Source: Jimgerdemannia flammicorona (Eukaryota; Mucoromycota; Endogonomycetes; Endogonales; Endogonaceae). From it: a stretch of 13,973 nucleotides of DNA. Within the stretch, counting starts at the first letter, position 1; each line of letters begins with the position of its first letter. Below, in pieces: positions 1 to 9,330 of this stretch. The stretch is taken from assembly GCA_003990745.1 (NCBI GenBank), contig RBNI01004487.1:1-13973 (forward strand), given 5' to 3'. The notes under the pieces are model-generated. The model saw only the letters and a list, made by a program, of their open reading frames with translations, did not search any database and was not told the DNA's origin. Made by a program: the position numbers and the translations under genes.

Positions 1-456
1 ATATGGGATTATAGAGAAATATTAAAAGAATAATTATAATAAGTTTTAAATATATATCTCAATTTATTGTCTATCTATTAAATAAAGAATATTTATAAAT
101 AATTTGGTTCCAAAACTGAACCAATAAATTTTTTTTTTTAGATTTTTTTTTAAAGATAAAATAAAAATTTAAAAACAATAAATTTAATATTTTTAAATAT
201 CTCTAATATAAAACTATAATAATTATAATATAAAATATATTTATTTAGAGTATTTTTATTTAAATAATTAAAATATAAAATTTAATAAAACATTGGTTCA
301 GTTTTGGAACATACTATATTCAAATATGACAATTAAGTATATATTTAGAAATTATATTCAGATATAGTGTATTTATAAGTCCTGGTTCATACTTATATAA
401 TATGATACTCAAGTACTATATTTATTTAATATTTCAAAATTTAACTATATTTTAAG
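1..456. other. AT-rich flank, probably the 3' part of a decayed hAT transposon
   Basis: This stretch is extremely A/T rich with long A and T runs, and I see no CpG and no coding region. If the inserted retroposon unit A is removed, it continues directly into the hAT transposase C-terminal piece that ends at 11280, so it is probably the non-coding 3' region of that transposon. That link follows from the 17-bp target duplication shared by 457-473 and 11239-11255. The only structured element inside it is the 107-310 inverted repeat. Confidence 0.5.
107..310. repeat. 204-bp stretch bounded by perfect 19-bp inverted repeats
   Basis: Positions 107-125 (gttccaaaactgaaccaat) and 292-310 are exact reverse complements, enclosing about 166 bp of A/T-rich DNA with no coding potential. 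Together with the G at 106, the left repeat can itself fold (GGTTC...GAACC). This could be a small non-autonomous MITE-like element, or terminal/subterminal repeats of the surrounding hAT transposon, whose 3' end should lie hereabouts. No clear target-site duplication flanks it, so its status as a mobile unit is uncertain. Confidence 0.5.
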
Positions 457-473
457 ATTTAGAATTGACTATT
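457..473. repeat. 17-bp target-site duplication of retroposon unit A, left copy
   Basis: The sequence atttagaattgactatt occurs here, immediately left of the T-run of unit A, and again exactly at 11239-11255, immediately past the other end of unit A. This is the signature of target-primed retroposition. It shows that unit A was once one continuous insertion, later split by the Penelope-like insertion. Confidence 0.85.
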
Positions 474-972
474 TTTTTTTTATTTATTTTTTTTAATAAA
501 ATTAAGTCTCTGCAGATTTTTATTAGAAAAGAACCTAAACTATATATATAGGTCAAAATCCTCTTTTACCTTCCTCTGAGTACTACTTCTTTAAGCTATA
601 GAGAGAATTAGTAATTCTACCATTCTAGCTATATAAGAGTAGTATTACATACTTTTGTCTTAAAAATATATAGACTAGACTTATCTATTTACTAAAACTA
701 AATCATTAGAATCAATACTCATGAGAGCACACCTATATATTAGATCTAGTAATGCTAAAACTGAATAATATAACTCTTCTGACCCCAAATATAGATTAGA
801 GATAAAGAAAAACCTTCCAATTAACTAATAAGAAGCAGAAAGGATTCATGGTAGATAAGTAAAGATCTTATATATAAGATTCTCTCAAATGGACTAATAT
901 ATGAGCTAGAGTCTGAGAAGACTCCAATCTCACTCTCTGAGTCTATGGACCTTGATTATATTACTATATCAG
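472..972 (-). mobile_element. Retroposon unit A, left portion (poly(A) end), also left copy of a ~500-bp duplication
   Basis: The segment opens with a T-run (the poly(A) tail read on the plus strand) and is collinear with 10044-10543. By eye I count about 31 substitutions in 500 bp, all but two of them transitions, plus one 4-bp TA-repeat indel, giving about 94% identity. The unit is cut at 972 (ctatatcag) by the T-rich junction of the Penelope-like insertion. Its continuation is found at 10544-11238. It has no open reading frame of note and no CpG that I can see. Confidence 0.85.
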
Positions 973-1022
973 TTTTTTTTTTTTTTTTTTTTTTTTATTT
1001 TTTTTTATTTATTTATTTTTTT
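973..1022 (-). other. A-rich 3' tail of the left Penelope-like copy
   Basis: On the plus strand this is a 24-T run followed by T blocks separated by single A residues. Read on the minus strand it is an A-rich tail attached directly to the pLTR terminus (…ttttataat). The internal pLTRs end at the same sequence but continue into the first ORF, so the tail is a true 3'-end addition or a priming-site sequence. Its pattern (aaaaaaataaataaataaa) resembles the tail of retroposon unit A. Confidence 0.7.
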
Positions 1023-1720
1023 ATTATAAAATGAGTAGAGAATAGAGAAATTATTTAGAGCAAGATGTGATACTGTTACAGCAGATATGAAGATCAGCAG
1101 TAAAAGGTCAAACAGTAGAAAATAATAAGCTTATATGAATTTTCATGACAGAACAAAGGAGATGAAATAAAGTGTTTTCTGAAGCAAGGTGTAATAGATC
1201 TGCAACCTGTTCTCAGCACCACAGTATGTGGTGGTCTTTATTCCAAATTGAGAACAAAGTTCAGATAAACAAATATATAGAGCTAACCCCAGAATTCTGG
1301 AATCAGAATAGTGCATAAGTACCCAGACCTTACCTTGATCCAAACAATAGTCTGAATCAGGCTTCATTGATCTATATATATGATAGGCTATTAAAAACCC
1401 AATATAGAAACAATTGGGAAAAGGTACTGGTCATGTGATCTAATGTTATACATACATAAACAATACCAAAAACAGAACTAGACCAATGATGATCACATGT
1501 TGTCATGTGATTGTCACTTATAGATTTAAAAACCTAAAAATCATTAGCACCTAAAGGTGCAGGTATCAGGCCTAGAGCCTCATGACTGGAGTAGAGTAAA
1601 GCCTCAGCATCAGAGTGAGCGAAGTGAGCAGAGGTAGACAGGTATCACAGAGTGTAGATATGCAGGCATCAGACCTAGAGCCTTATGTCGGAGGTTGTCT
1701 GGTGATTTTTCATATTTTTA
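1023..1720 (-). repeat. Outer pseudo-LTR of the left Penelope-like copy
   Basis: Full-length pLTR of about 700 bp, homologous to 5424-6123 and 9327-10029 on the plus strand. It includes the variable 5' segment (about 1532-1718) missing from 4922-5431. On the sense strand it carries AATAAA (complement of 1237-1242) about 215 nt before the end, and it terminates in ttttataat followed by an A-rich tail. A 74-codon open stretch inside it (1143-1367, minus) is not preserved in the sister pLTRs, so I do not call it a gene. Confidence 0.8.
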
Positions 1721-3763
1721 AATATTGCACAGTACATACAGGCAGTACAGTCTTCAAGGAGGACTTAGAGCAAAACTAGTATTTGAGATAGTATTAAGAA
1801 CAGTAAAACCATTCTTCCAGGTGATAATTGGTCATTGGGCAGTTGTAGGGAAACCAAAATGAAGCAAAGTGGTATGTAGAGTTTGTCGGACTATTGATGT
1901 AGTCATCAAGCCATGTTGTATTGGATGACAAGCAATGGGGGAGGAAAAGCAGAGTGGGGAATAGGAGGGTGGGAAATAAGGAGAGGGGTGAGAAGTGAAG
2001 TTCAGACCTCAAGCTAATCAACCAAACTCAATTGAGCCATTATAACATCAATAGGGTATCCTTTCCTGTGAACTAGGAACTCAGCCAAAGACTGACACTC
2101 ATCAAGCCAATCATGGCGAGATGAGCAGAGTAGTGAAAGGTGGCAGACCTCATTTACAATATATAGACAAAGCATCTTCCTAGGATGATTGCTCAACCAG
2201 TTGACAAACTGAGTACTATGTGGAAATTTGGTGAAGTGGTCTGTATGAAACAGTGCGACTTAGATTTCTAGGTCCAAATAGTGGTACAGTTTGACAGACA
2301 AGACTTCTCATTTGATACAATGATACAGAGGGTACATAGTATCAAAAATCGAGGCCAAGTCCATAATTACAGACATAAAGACAATAAAATCATCAATATA
2401 CTGGTGGAACTTTAGCTCGGCAGTGATGGCTCAGCTGAGCAGATGATCGGGTGCTTGCAAGATATGCAATTCATGAGTAAAGCTAATAAGATTAGTAAGA
2501 TCCAGAGCATAATTAGTATCTATAGCAATGCTAGTCATAGAGTAGAAGAAACTGATGGCAGATGTGAATGTCATATGAGTCATAACTATGTGGACAAGGC
2601 TGAGAATGGCTTCAAGCAGCAAAGAGCCAGGAGGGAAGGCCACCATTGACAAAAGATGAGATAGTCAATACCTCATCTAGTGTGATTCTAGTATAGAAGG
2701 TGGCAAAATCTCTAGTAGCGATGTAGTTGTAATCTGACACATCTAGATAATTTAATCAAACCAATTATAATAGTTCTAATATATCATGTAAAGGTAAATA
2801 ATGTGAGTAACCTACATTATGGCACAAATGGGCTAACTACAGGCAGAGAAAGCAAGATAGGAAATGTAAAATCTCAGTTATGAGAAAGTTAAAAGTACCA
2901 ACAATAGAGTACCATACCACACATATCCCTTTGTATATCTTGGGTAAAATATGAAATATAGGTAGCTTGCAATCGCTAGACTCTATGAGGTGTTCCCAAA
3001 TCAGCATACAACTTTAGTTGCCAATGTAGAACTCAAGTAGACCAAGCAGGTCTAGCCTCACTGATTCCTTAACATTATTAATCATAGAGAAATCATTCAC
3101 ATATGTAGAATCGTAAAGGAGGGACCAAAGACCGTCAAGATACAGAGTATGTAGAATTATGACAAACCCCAGATTTTTGTTGGTAAGATAGACTGTAAAG
3201 TCAGCATGAGTGTGGACACCTTTGAGAAGGCATCAGAACTTCTTCAGTACAAGTGTGCTGGATACATTTGTTATGGGTCAGACAGCTTAATTTAAAGCAG
3301 TACTCATATGGAGTATAATTTGCATATTTTCCATACAATGTAGCAGTCACCATTTTGATTGCACCCAGGTGGAGATCTCCAGGACATCATCAGGATTACC
3401 CATAGAGGTTCAGAAGATGGCAAGGTTGAGATGCTATTGGAATGATGACAATGAAATCAGATCAATGATACTATTCATTGATGCCAACCTGGGGAGAACA
3501 AACTTAGGGCCAAATTTCAGCATATACATGAGCTTGGAGGTAAGCCAAGGCAGAGGTATATCAGTAACAAAGCCCTCCTCAGTAAATATCTGAAACTGAG
3601 AGATGAAAAACTGACTTAAGTGAGAACCGGGAAGAGAAGACACAAAGGCAAAATCCTCAATTAGTGTCGAGGCGACTATCCTATGTAGAATGGGAACATC
3701 AGGGCCAAACCATGCTGCTGGGAAGTCATATGAGACTTCTGGGCTGAGGACCTTTAGTTTTTT
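1718..3763 (-). pseudogene. Penelope-like reverse transcriptase ORF (ORF2), left copy, decayed
   Basis: This is the minus-strand counterpart of 7286-9330. It starts in the -1 frame at the A AAA AAC site and reads on with KLKVLSPEVSYDF, then a conserved upstream block with LKFGPKFVLPR (about 3510-3545). RT blocks are recognisable but more damaged than in the right copy. DKNLG has become NKNLG, PKvHK has become PKIYKG, the motif A block (RDFATFYTRI) survives, GIAMGTNCAPDLANL has become GIAIDTNYALDLTNL, the catalytic YIDD is intact (about 2393-2404), and RKGYP is near 2075. A 2-bp deletion just after motif A breaks the frame, a further 1-bp difference lies near the C-terminus, and several stops arise from C-to-T or G-to-A changes. 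It would have copied element RNA into DNA. It is not functional as it stands. Confidence 0.85.
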
Positions 3764-4914
3764 GAAGCTAGAGGACAGACATTGCCAGTATTATACCAGA
3801 TGATATGATGTTTGGTAGCAGTATACTTGTTGCACTGCAGCACAAACACTCTGACAGTGCTCTTAGATGAGCAGCTCAAAGTCAATAAGTGGCTGGTTCT
3901 AGTAGAAGTGGAAGAAACAGATGGGGAAGATGAAGCCTTGCATGCTTGCTTGACCCCTTTTATAGAATCCACTAATATGGCAGAGGATAGGGGGCAAGGA
4001 CCCCAGTGGGCCTTCATAGACACACCAAGGTATCCAGAACAGCTGCAGCAGTTCAATGCAGTAGAGGCCAAAGTCACACTTACCCCCTTAGCTTTTCTCA
4101 CAGCCTCTATAGGTGCAGTGGTAGAGAGTCAGGGAGTGGGGATACTCTTTATCGGTCAGGTAGAACTGGCAGCAGCAGAAGCAAATATACATTTAGCACC
4201 TAGAGTAGCAACCTCAGAGTGCTTCTCAAGCTCCTTAACCATAGCTTTGTGGGCAGTGGTGGAAATCCCATCTTGCAGAGACAAGGACATAGAGACAGTT
4301 GGGCAGACAGCAGTGGCAGTGGCTTTGGCAGTGGTGGTGGTGGTAAGACAGTGAGACTGATACATAATAATATCAAAACCTCGGAGGAGGAATAAGGTAG
4401 TTCTTGCTCATTTGGAGATGGAAATGGTGTAAACATTCTTACACAGTCTCTGAGTGGTATCTTCAGGAATCCCAAAGAATGCAAGGGATTCAGATGACAT
4501 ACTTATGGCTTTGTCGATTTTAGTATGCTGGTCCTTAGCATGCTGGGCAGTGGTAACATTGATGGTCATAGCAGTCTCAACTATGGCCATGGTATGGTGC
4601 TTGGCTTCTGCTGAAGCAGTATCAAGGGTAGTACTATACTGCTCCTCAGAAAGGAGGGTGATTGAAGCAGCTACTTTCTTGGAAGAAGTAAACTTCCAAT
4701 TAGTAACTTGGGCTCACAGAAAGTCAGTATGGCATTTCTTTGTAGCAATGATTTCAAGAGCAGAAAGTACTCTGGTGTAAGCAGCACGAAAGAGAATGGG
4801 GATTTCAGCAGATGCAGTAGTGACATAGATGGCCAGGTTGTCAAACTCCACCAAATTAGTGAAGACAGCAGGGGGGATAGCAGTATTGCCATCTACATTC
4901 ATATTGTCTATCAT
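3754..4914 (-). pseudogene. Penelope-like element ORF1 (Gag-like, Cys/His-rich end), left copy
   Basis: The ATG at 4914-4912 lies just inside the pLTR end, and the same frame runs about 385 codons to TAA at 3754. The frame holds throughout with no indel. It is interrupted by a few stops, at least two of which (TGA after …ISISK and after …ASAAASST) are shared with the right copy and look like CGA-to-TGA decay. The protein is rich in Ala, Ser and Thr. Its C-terminal third carries cysteine/histidine clusters (NCCSCSGYL…HWGPC and QCNKYTATKHH…NVC), one partly destroyed relative to the right copy. I do not recognise a named domain. A nucleic-acid-binding or structural role is an inference from position and composition. 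Confidence 0.65.
3757..3763 (-). promoter_or_regulatory. Candidate -1 ribosomal frameshift slippery heptamer A AAA AAC
   Basis: On the minus strand the ORF1 codons read TCA AAA AAC TAA, so the heptamer A AAA AAC is exactly in phase and is followed at once by the ORF1 stop. A -1 slip there continues into the frame that encodes KLKVLSPEVSYDF and the reverse transcriptase. A possible 6-bp hairpin (gaagtc tcatat gacttc) lies 17 nt past the heptamer, further than the usual 5-9 nt, so the stimulating structure is uncertain. Read by eye; function is inferred. Confidence 0.6.
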
Positions 4915-4921
4915 ATTGTAT

Positions 4922-5431
4922 ATTATAAAATGAGTAAAGAATAGAGGAATTGTTTAGAGCGAGATATGATACTATTATAGTAGATATGAAGATTAGTGGT
5001 AAAAGGTCAAACAGTAGAAAATGATAAGCTTATGTGAATTTTCACAATGGAACAAAGGAGATGGAATAAAGTGTTTTCTGAAGCAAGGTGAAATAGATCT
5101 GTAACCTGCTCTTGACACTACAGTATGTGGCAGTCTTTATTCAAAATTAAGAACAAAGTTCAGGTAAACAAATACATAGAGCTAACCTCAGAATTCTGGA
5201 ATCAGAATGGTACATAAGTACCCAGACCTTGTTCTGATCCAAACAATAGTCTGAATCAGGCTTCATTGATCTATACACATGATGGGTCATTAAAAACCCA
5301 ATATAGAAATAATCGGGAAAAGGTACCAGTCATGTAATCTAATATTATACATATATAAACAATGCCAAAAATGGAACTTAACTAATGATGATCATGTATC
5401 ATTATATGATTGTCACTTATAGGTTTAAAAA
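4922..5431 (-). repeat. Inner pseudo-LTR of the left copy, lacking its 5' ~185 bp
   Basis: Homologous to the last 510 bp of the other pLTRs. On the sense strand it begins at tttttaaacctataag rather than at the usual start and ends in ttttataat, 7 bp before the ORF1 ATG. It carries AATAAA on the sense strand (complement of 5136-5141). The missing leading segment is present only once between the two arms, in the plus orientation. Confidence 0.8.
5424..5431. other. 8-bp microhomology at the head-to-head junction
   Basis: TTTAAAAA is shared by the inverted left arm (reverse complement of the tttttaaacct block in its pLTR) and by the start of the right pLTR (tttaaaaatatgaaaaa). The two element copies therefore join exactly at an overlap, as expected from a template jump or microhomology-mediated joining. 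Confidence 0.65.
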
Positions 5432-5613
5432 TATGAAAAATTGCCAGATAACCTCTGGCGCAAGGCTCTAGGCCTAATGCCTGTATACTTATACTCCATG
5501 ATGCCTGTCTACCTCCACTTGCTTTACTTGCTCCAGTGCCAAGGCTCTACTCTGCTCTGGTCATGAAACTCTAGGCCTGATGCCTGTACCTTTAGGTGCT
5601 GATAATTTTTAGG
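5432..5613 (+). repeat. Unpaired spacer of the palindrome (pLTR leading segment)
   Basis: This 182-bp segment is the only part between the arms that has no inverted partner next to it. Homologous segments occur at about 9335-9515 (plus) and 1532-1718 (minus). The block around 5510-5523 is informative: three CpGs inferred in the ancestor have decayed differently in each copy. I looked for a hammerhead ribozyme core, known from PLE pLTRs, and did not find a convincing one. Confidence 0.75.
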
Positions 5614-6130
5614 TTTTTAAACCTATAAGTGACAATTACATAACAACACATGATCATCATTGGTCTAGTTCCATTTTTGGCATGGTTTATATATGTATAA
5701 CATTAGATCACGTAATCAGTATCTTTTCCCAATTATTTCTATATTAGATTTTTAATAGTCCATCACATGTATAGATTGATGAAGCCCAATTTGAACTATT
5801 GTTTGGATCAGGGCAAGGTCCAGATACTTATACACCATTCTGATTCTAGAATTCTGAGGTTAGCTCCATATATTTGTTTACCTGAATTTTGTTCTCAATT
5901 TTGAATAAAGACTACTATGTACTGTGGTATCAAGGGCAGGTTGTAGATCTATTGCACCTTGCTTCGGAAAATACTTTATTCTGTCTCCTTTGTTCTGTCA
6001 TGAAAATTCACATAAGCTTATTATTTTCTACTATTTGACCTTTTACTACTGATCTTCATATCCACCATAACAGTATCACATCTCACTCTAAACAATTTCT
6101 CTATTCTCTACTCATTTTATAATACACAAT

Positions 6131-7285
6131 ATGATAGACAATATGAATGTAGATAGTGATACTGCTGTCCCCCTTGCTGCCTTTGCCAAATTGGTAGAGT
6201 TTGACAATCTGGCCACCTATGTTACTGTTATATCTGCTGAGGTCCCCATTCTCTTCCGTGCTGCTTGCACCGAAGTACTTTTTGCCCTTAAAGTCATTGC
6301 TACAAAGGAACACTGTACTGACTTTCTGCAGACCCAAGTTGCTAATTGGAAGTTTACTCCTTCCAAGAAGGTAGCTGCTTTGATCACCCTCCTTCCTGAA
6401 AAGCAGCATGGTACTGTCCTTGACACTGCTTCAGCAGAAGCCAAGTGCTGCACCATGGCCATGGTTGAGACTGCCATGACCATCAATATCACTGCTGCCC
6501 AGTATGCTAAGGATTAGTGTGCTAAAATTGACAAAGCCATGAGTGTGTCATCTGAATCTCTTGCATTCTTTAGGATTTCCAAAGATGCCACTCAGGGACT
6601 GTGTAAGAATATTTACACTGTTTCTGCCTCCAAATGAGCAAGAACTACCTTGTTCCTTCTCTAAGGTTTTGATGTTGTCATGCATCAGTCTTGCCATCTT
6701 GCTACCACTACTGCTACCAAAGCCACTACCACTACTGTCTGCCTGACTGTCCCTGCATCCTCATCTCTACAAGATGGGATTTCTGCCACTGCCTACAAAG
6801 TCATAGTCGAGGAGCTTGAGAAGCACCCCGAGGTTGTTACTCTGGATGCTAAATGTATGTTTGCTTCTGCTGCCACCAGTTCCACCTGACCGACAAAGAG
6901 TATTCCCACTCTCCAACCCTCTATCACTGTGTCTGCAGGGGCTGCAGGAAAGGCTAAGGAGGTGAGTGCAACTTTGGTCTCTGCTATATCAAACTGCCAC
7001 AGCTGTTCTGGACACCTTAGTATACCTATGAAGGCCTACTAGGGTCCTTGTCCCCTATCCCCTGCCATGTCAGTGGATTCTATAAAAGGGGTCAAGTAAG
7101 TGTACAAGGCTTTGTCTTTCTCATCCATTTCTTTCACTTCTACTAGGACCAGCCACTCATTGACTTTGAGCTGCTCATCTAAGAGCACTGCCAGAGTGTT
7201 TATACCACAGTGCAACAAGTGTACCACTACCAAATATCATGTCATCTGGCATAATGCTGGTAATGTCTGTCCTCTAGTATCATAA
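6131..7285 (+). pseudogene. Penelope-like element ORF1 (Gag-like, Cys/His-rich end), right copy
   Basis: It starts with MIDNMNVDSDTAVPL 7 bp after the pLTR end. The frame is continuous for 385 codons to TAA at 7283-7285, broken by stops such as TAG at 6515-6517 where the left copy has a glutamine codon. The first ~130 residues are Ala/Val/Thr-rich and probably helical, followed by a Thr/Ser-rich low-complexity stretch. Near the C-terminus are a Cys-X2-Cys cluster (NCHSCSGHL, from 6992) and a CX2CX5HX3HX5C pattern at 7211-7270 (CNKC…YHVIWHNAGNVC), resembling a zinc-binding motif. It matches no family I can name. Position upstream of the RT and a Cys/His-rich end suggest a Gag-like nucleic-acid-binding protein; that is inference. 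Confidence 0.65.
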
Positions 7286-7288
7286 AAC
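7282..7288 (+). promoter_or_regulatory. Degraded -1 frameshift site (ATAAAAC)
   Basis: At the position of the left copy's A AAA AAC, the right copy reads tca taa aac tag in the ORF1 frame. A single A-to-T change at 7283 both destroys the heptamer and creates the stop. ORF1 and ORF2 are offset by the same -1 step as in the left copy, so the offset predates the split of the two copies. Confidence 0.5.
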
Positions 7289-9330
7289 TAGAGGTCCCCA
7301 GTCCAAAAGTCTCATACAACTTCCTGATAGCATGGTTTGGCCCTAATGTCTCCATTTCATATAGAGTAGCAGCCTTGACACTAATTGAGGATTTTGCCTT
7401 CATGTCTTCTCTTCTCAGTTCTCACTTAAGTCAGTTTTTTGTCCCTTGGTTTTGGATGTTTACTGAGGAGAGCTTTGTTACTGATATACCTCTGCCTTGG
7501 CTTACCCCCAAGCTCATATATATGCTGAAATTTGGCCCTAAGTTTGTTCTCTTCAGGTCGGCATCAATAAACAGTACCATTGACCCAATTTCATTATTGT
7601 CATTCCAATGGCATCTCAACCTTGCCACCTTCTGGACCTCTATGAGTAATCCCAATGATATCCCAGAGATCTCTGCCTGGGTACCATCAAAATGATGACT
7701 ACAATATTGTATAGAAAATATGCAAATTATGCTCTATATGAGTACCACTTTAAATCAAGCTGTCTGACCCATGATGAATATGTCCGGCATACTTATACTG
7801 AAGAAGTTCCAATACCTTCTCAAAGGTGTCTATGCTCATGCTGACTTTATAGTCTATCTTACTGACAAAAATCTGGGGTTCACCATAATTCTGCACACTC
7901 TGTATCTTGATGATCTTTGGTCCCTCCTTCATGATCCTACATATATAAATGATTTCTCTATGATTGATAATGTTAAGAAATCAGTGAGGCTAGACCTACT
8001 TGGTTTACTTGAGTTCTGTATCAGTGACTGAAGTTATATGCCAATTTGGGAACACCTCATAGAGCTTAGCAATTGCAAGCTATCTATGTTTCATGCTTTG
8101 CCCAAGGTATAAAAAGGGGTATGCATGGCATGACGCCCTATTGTTGGTACTTTTAACTCTCTTATGACTGAGATTTCGTATTTCTTATCTCACTTTCTCT
8201 GTCTGTAGTCAGCCTATTTGTACTATAATGTGGGTTACTTGTGTTATTTACCTTTATGTGATATATTAGAACTATTATAATTGGTTTGATTGGATTATCT
8301 AGATGTGTCAGATTGCAACTACATCATTACTGGAGATTTTGCCATCTTCTACACCAGGATCACACTAGATGAGTATATCAACTGCCTTACCTTTTTGTCA
8401 ATAGTGGCCTTCCCCCCTGGCTCTTTGCCACTTGAAGCTGTTCTTGGCCTTATCTGTATAGTTATGACTTGTATGACATTCACATCTGCCATCAGTTCCT
8501 TTCACTCTGTGACTGGCATTGCTATGGGTACTAATTGTGCTCCAGATCTTGCCAATCTTATTGGCTTTGCTCATGAATTATGTGCCTTGTAAGTGCTCAA
8601 TCATCTGCTCAGTTGAGCCATTGCTGCCGGGCTAAAGTTCTGCCAGTATATTGATGATCTTATTGTCTTTATACCTGTGATTATGGACTTGGCCTTGATT
8701 TTTGGTACTGTGTATCCTTTGCATCATCATATCAAATGGAAAGTCTTATCTGCCAGACCATACTACTATTTGGACCTAGAAATCTGAGTTGCACCATTTC
8801 ACACAGGCCGCTTCATCAAATTTCTGTATAGTATTCAGTTTATTGACTAGTTGAGCAATCATTCTAGGAAGATGCTTCGTCTATGCATTGTAAATAAGGC
8901 CTACCACCTTTTACTACTCTGCTCATCTCACTGTAATTGGCTTGATGAGTGTTAGTCTTTGGCTGAGTTCCTGATTCACAGGAAAGAATACCCTGTTGAT
9001 GTTATAACCACTCAATTGAGTTTGATTGATTAGCTTGAGGTCTGAACTTTACTTCTCACCCCTCTCCTTATTTTCCACCCCCCTATTCCCCACTCTGCTT
9101 TTCCTCTCCTGTTGCTTGTCATCTAATATAATACAGCCCAATGGCTACATCAATAGCCTGACAAGACTCTACATACCACTTTGCTTCATTTTGATTTCTC
9201 TGTGACTGCCTGATGACCAATTATTGCCCAGAAGAATGGTTTTACCATTCTTAACACTATCTTAAATACCAGTTTTATTCTAAGTCCTTCTTGAAGGCCA
9301 CACTGCCTGTACGTACTGTGTGATATTTAA
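7286..9330 (+). pseudogene. Penelope-like reverse transcriptase (ORF2), right copy
   Basis: A single frame spans about 681 codons to TAA at 9328-9330. N-terminal block: KLEVPSPKVSYNF, then LKFGPKFVLFR near 7528-7560. RT motifs in order: DKNLG (7864-7878); LPKV.KG…RPIVG (8098-8148); motif A GDFAIFYTRI with Asp at 8335; motif B GIAMGTNCAPDLANL (8515-8559); motif C YIDD (8647-8658); YLDLEI (8767-8784); RKEYP (8980-8994); and a C-terminal PIIAQKNGFTIL block just before the end. GTNCAP and the DKNLG/PKvHK pair are hallmarks of Penelope-like RTs. About 20 in-frame stops, mostly explicable as CAG, CAA, CGA or TGG decay, make it a pseudogene. No endonuclease domain is seen. Confidence 0.92.

Larger units (their letters stand above)
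1023..5431 (-). mobile_element. Penelope-like retroelement, left copy (inverted, 5'-truncated pLTR)
   Basis: This minus-strand element consists of an inner pLTR (4922-5431), two decayed ORFs (1718-4914) and an outer pLTR (1023-1720) with an A-rich tail. It forms the left arm of a near-palindrome with the right copy at 5614-10030. The two arms are collinear over about 4.4 kb with mostly transition differences and a few small indels. Its inner pLTR lacks the first ~185 bp present in the other three pLTRs, so this copy is truncated at its 5' end and joined to the right copy through TTTAAAAA at 5424-5431. PLEs are retroelements that characteristically carry such pseudo-LTRs. Confidence 0.88.
5424..6123 (+). 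repeat. 5' (inner) pseudo-LTR of the right copy
   Basis: About 700 bp, matching 9327-10029 along its whole length, including the first ~185 bp that the left inner pLTR lacks. It contains AATAAA at 5904-5909 and ends in ttttataat. The ORF1 ATG follows at 6131. The leading segment holds two near-identical 20-mers (5466-5485 and 5569-5588, one mismatch) 103 bp apart. Confidence 0.82.

Noticed and set aside
1143..1367. 74-codon open reading frame on the minus strand in the left outer pLTR
   Set aside because: The homologous positions in the other three pLTRs contain stops or changes in the same frame, and the stretch lies in a non-coding terminal repeat.
1794..2021. 75-codon minus-strand frame downstream of the left RT
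   Set aside because: It is an alternative frame of the RT C-terminal region. In the right copy the RT frame itself reads through to the PIIAQKNG block and TAA at 9330, so this is a shadow.
2443..4780. Plus-strand open stretches across the left element, including 180 codons at 3812-4354
   Set aside because: They are antisense shadows of the minus-strand ORF1 and RT pseudogenes. The coding sense is fixed by RT motifs and by the right copy.
9205..9240. CTGATGA followed by a GAA-containing block, resembling part of a hammerhead ribozyme core
   Set aside because: It lies within the RT C-terminal coding region, the GAAA and flanking helices do not fit, and the left copy reads CCAATGA at the same place.
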